From Aquirufa beregesia (lineage in GTDB: Bacteria > Bacteroidota > Bacteroidia > Cytophagales > Spirosomataceae): 64,000 nt of DNA. The notes under the pieces are model-generated. The model did not search any database. It was not told where the DNA came from and saw nothing but the letters and a program-made list of their open reading frames with translations. Where the stretch lies: NCBI RefSeq assembly GCF_011090385.1, contig NZ_SEWW01000001.1, positions 186,001 to 250,000 of the forward strand. Direction: 5' to 3'. Positions 63,240-64,000 of this stretch are shown piece by piece; position 1 is the stretch's first letter, and each line of letters starts with the position of its first letter. The position numbers and the translations under genes were made by a program.

Positions 63240-63269
63240 TTTGGAGAGCCATTTTAAAGCTTAAATTTG
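63240..63269 (+). promoter_or_regulatory. Promoter of pfkA
   Basis: TTTG at 63240-63243, an 18-nt spacer and TAAATTTG at 63262-63269, an exact -7 match. The leader to the ATG at 63337 is about 60 nt. Confidence 0.65.
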
Positions 63270-63336
63270 TAGTTAATAGTGAAAATTTATCCAGGTTAGG
63301 ATTGTTTTTATCATTTTATTAGTAAAACAACATTTG

Positions 63337-64000
63337 ATGAAGAAAATAGCAGTTTATACATCAGGAGGAGATGCCCCAGGAATGAATTCTTGTATTCGTG
63401 CCATTGTACGAGGTGCCGCTTATCATGGAGTAGAGGTTTATGGAATTGTGAGGGGGTATAATGGTATGATTAATGGAGACATTATTCCGTTGAATTCACA
63501 GTCGGTTAGTAATATTATTCAAAGAGGAGGAACCATCTTAAAATCAGCTCGTTCCAAAGAGTTTTTAACTACAGAAGGACGTAAGAAAGCATACAATCAA
63601 TTGCAGGCTAAAGGAATAGAAGGTTTAGTAGCTATTGGAGGAAATGGTACATTTACAGGAGCCGAAATTTTTTATAATGAATTTAAAATTCCTTGTGTAG
63701 GTGCTCCAGGTACCATCGACAACGATTTATATGGAACAGATTATACCATTGGTTATGACACCGCTGTCAACACAGCTTTAGATGCCATCGATAAAATTAG
63801 AGATACTGCAGATTCGCACGATCGCGTGTTTTTTATCGAAGTAATGGGTCGTGATTCTGGTTATATTGCCATTCAATGTGCGATTGCGGGTGGTGCAGAA
63901 GCCGTTATGATTCCAGAAAACTTAACTCCGGTTAGCGAAGTGATGGAAACATTACAAAAAGGCTTTTCTAAAGCTAAATCTTCTTCTATCGTGATCGTAG
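63337..64000 (+). CDS. pfkA: 6-phosphofructokinase, cut by the window end
   Basis: N-terminal 221 residues of ATP-dependent phosphofructokinase; the frame stays open to the last base. The start MKKIAVYTSGGDAPGMN, the catalytic PGTIDNDLYGTDYTIG (Asp near 128), the substrate region FFIEVMGRDSGYIA and AEAVMIPEN identify it. The nucleotide motif normally reading GGDGS is GGNGT here: the Asp that binds Mg-ATP in known PfkA is Asn (near residue 103). The neighbours are an M42 peptidase (divergent) and nothing further in view. Confidence 0.93.
   Translation, partial: MKKIAVYTSGGDAPGMNSCIRAIVRGAAYHGVEVYGIVRGYNGMINGDIIPLNSQSVSNIIQRGGTILKSARSKEFLTTEGRKKAYNQLQAKGIEGLVAIGGNGTFTGAEIFYNEFKIPCVGAPGTIDNDLYGTDYTIGYDTAVNTALDAIDKIRDTADSHDRVFFIEVMGRDSGYIAIQCAIAGGAEAVMIPENLTPVSEVMETLQKGFSKAKSSSIVIV

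Overview
The window looks like chromosomal DNA of a Bacteroidota bacterium, most likely of the order Cytophagales. Evidence: a 2373-residue SprA (type IX secretion translocon), a giant surface protein with a type IX sorting domain, an LpxC/FabZ fusion, DUF4286 and DUF4199 proteins, genes without clear Shine-Dalgarno sequences, and several promoters of the Bacteroidota form TTTG-N18-20-TAnnTTTG. The DNA is AT-rich. No rRNA, insertion sequence, prophage or CRISPR array was seen. Genus is not determined.

Layout. 1-10.9 kb: housekeeping genes (lepB, an RlmI-like methyltransferase, a secreted zinc phospholipase/nuclease-like protein, rpsT, radC, hisB, an OmpA-like membrane protein, a DEAD-box helicase, apaG, ung, DUF4286). 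A 32-residue membrane microprotein lies between radC and hisB. 10.9-20.6 kb: a FAD/Fe-S oxidase, an ABC permease, mdh, a YkvA-like protein, tatA, gatA, a lytic transglycosylase and ruvA. 20.6-31.3 kb: sprA, gcvH, a dihydroorotase homologue that lacks metal ligands, two small membrane proteins and a GldF-like permease. 31.3-37.2 kb: a minus-strand lipid A run (lpxD, lpxC/fabZ, lpxA, ABC ATPase) preceded by HD-domain and DUF1003 genes. A CAU tRNA follows.

37.7-48.7 kb is one 3681-residue surface protein. It has a signal peptide, an arabinofuranosidase-like fold, an NHL-like propeller, six tandem units of 678/675 bp, a long Asp-rich thrombospondin-3-like calcium-binding stalk and a C-terminal type IX sorting domain. 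SprA, encoded 10 kb upstream, is the translocon expected to export it. 48.8-54.6 kb is an accessory oxidation/uptake group: an alditol-oxidase-like flavoprotein, a PQQ dehydrogenase with a heme c insertion, a RhaT-like transporter and a GntR regulator. 54.7-59.3 kb is the leucine operon leuC-leuD-leuA-like-leuB. Then follow a YdcF protein, an S9 peptidase, an M42 aminopeptidase and the start of pfkA, which runs off the window.

The points most worth a second look are the microprotein with its own promoter, the exact-length repeat units with a three-unit super-period in the giant protein, the shortened methyltransferase relative, the inactive-looking dihydroorotase, the Asp-to-Asn change in PfkA, and terminators that touch the next gene's start codon.
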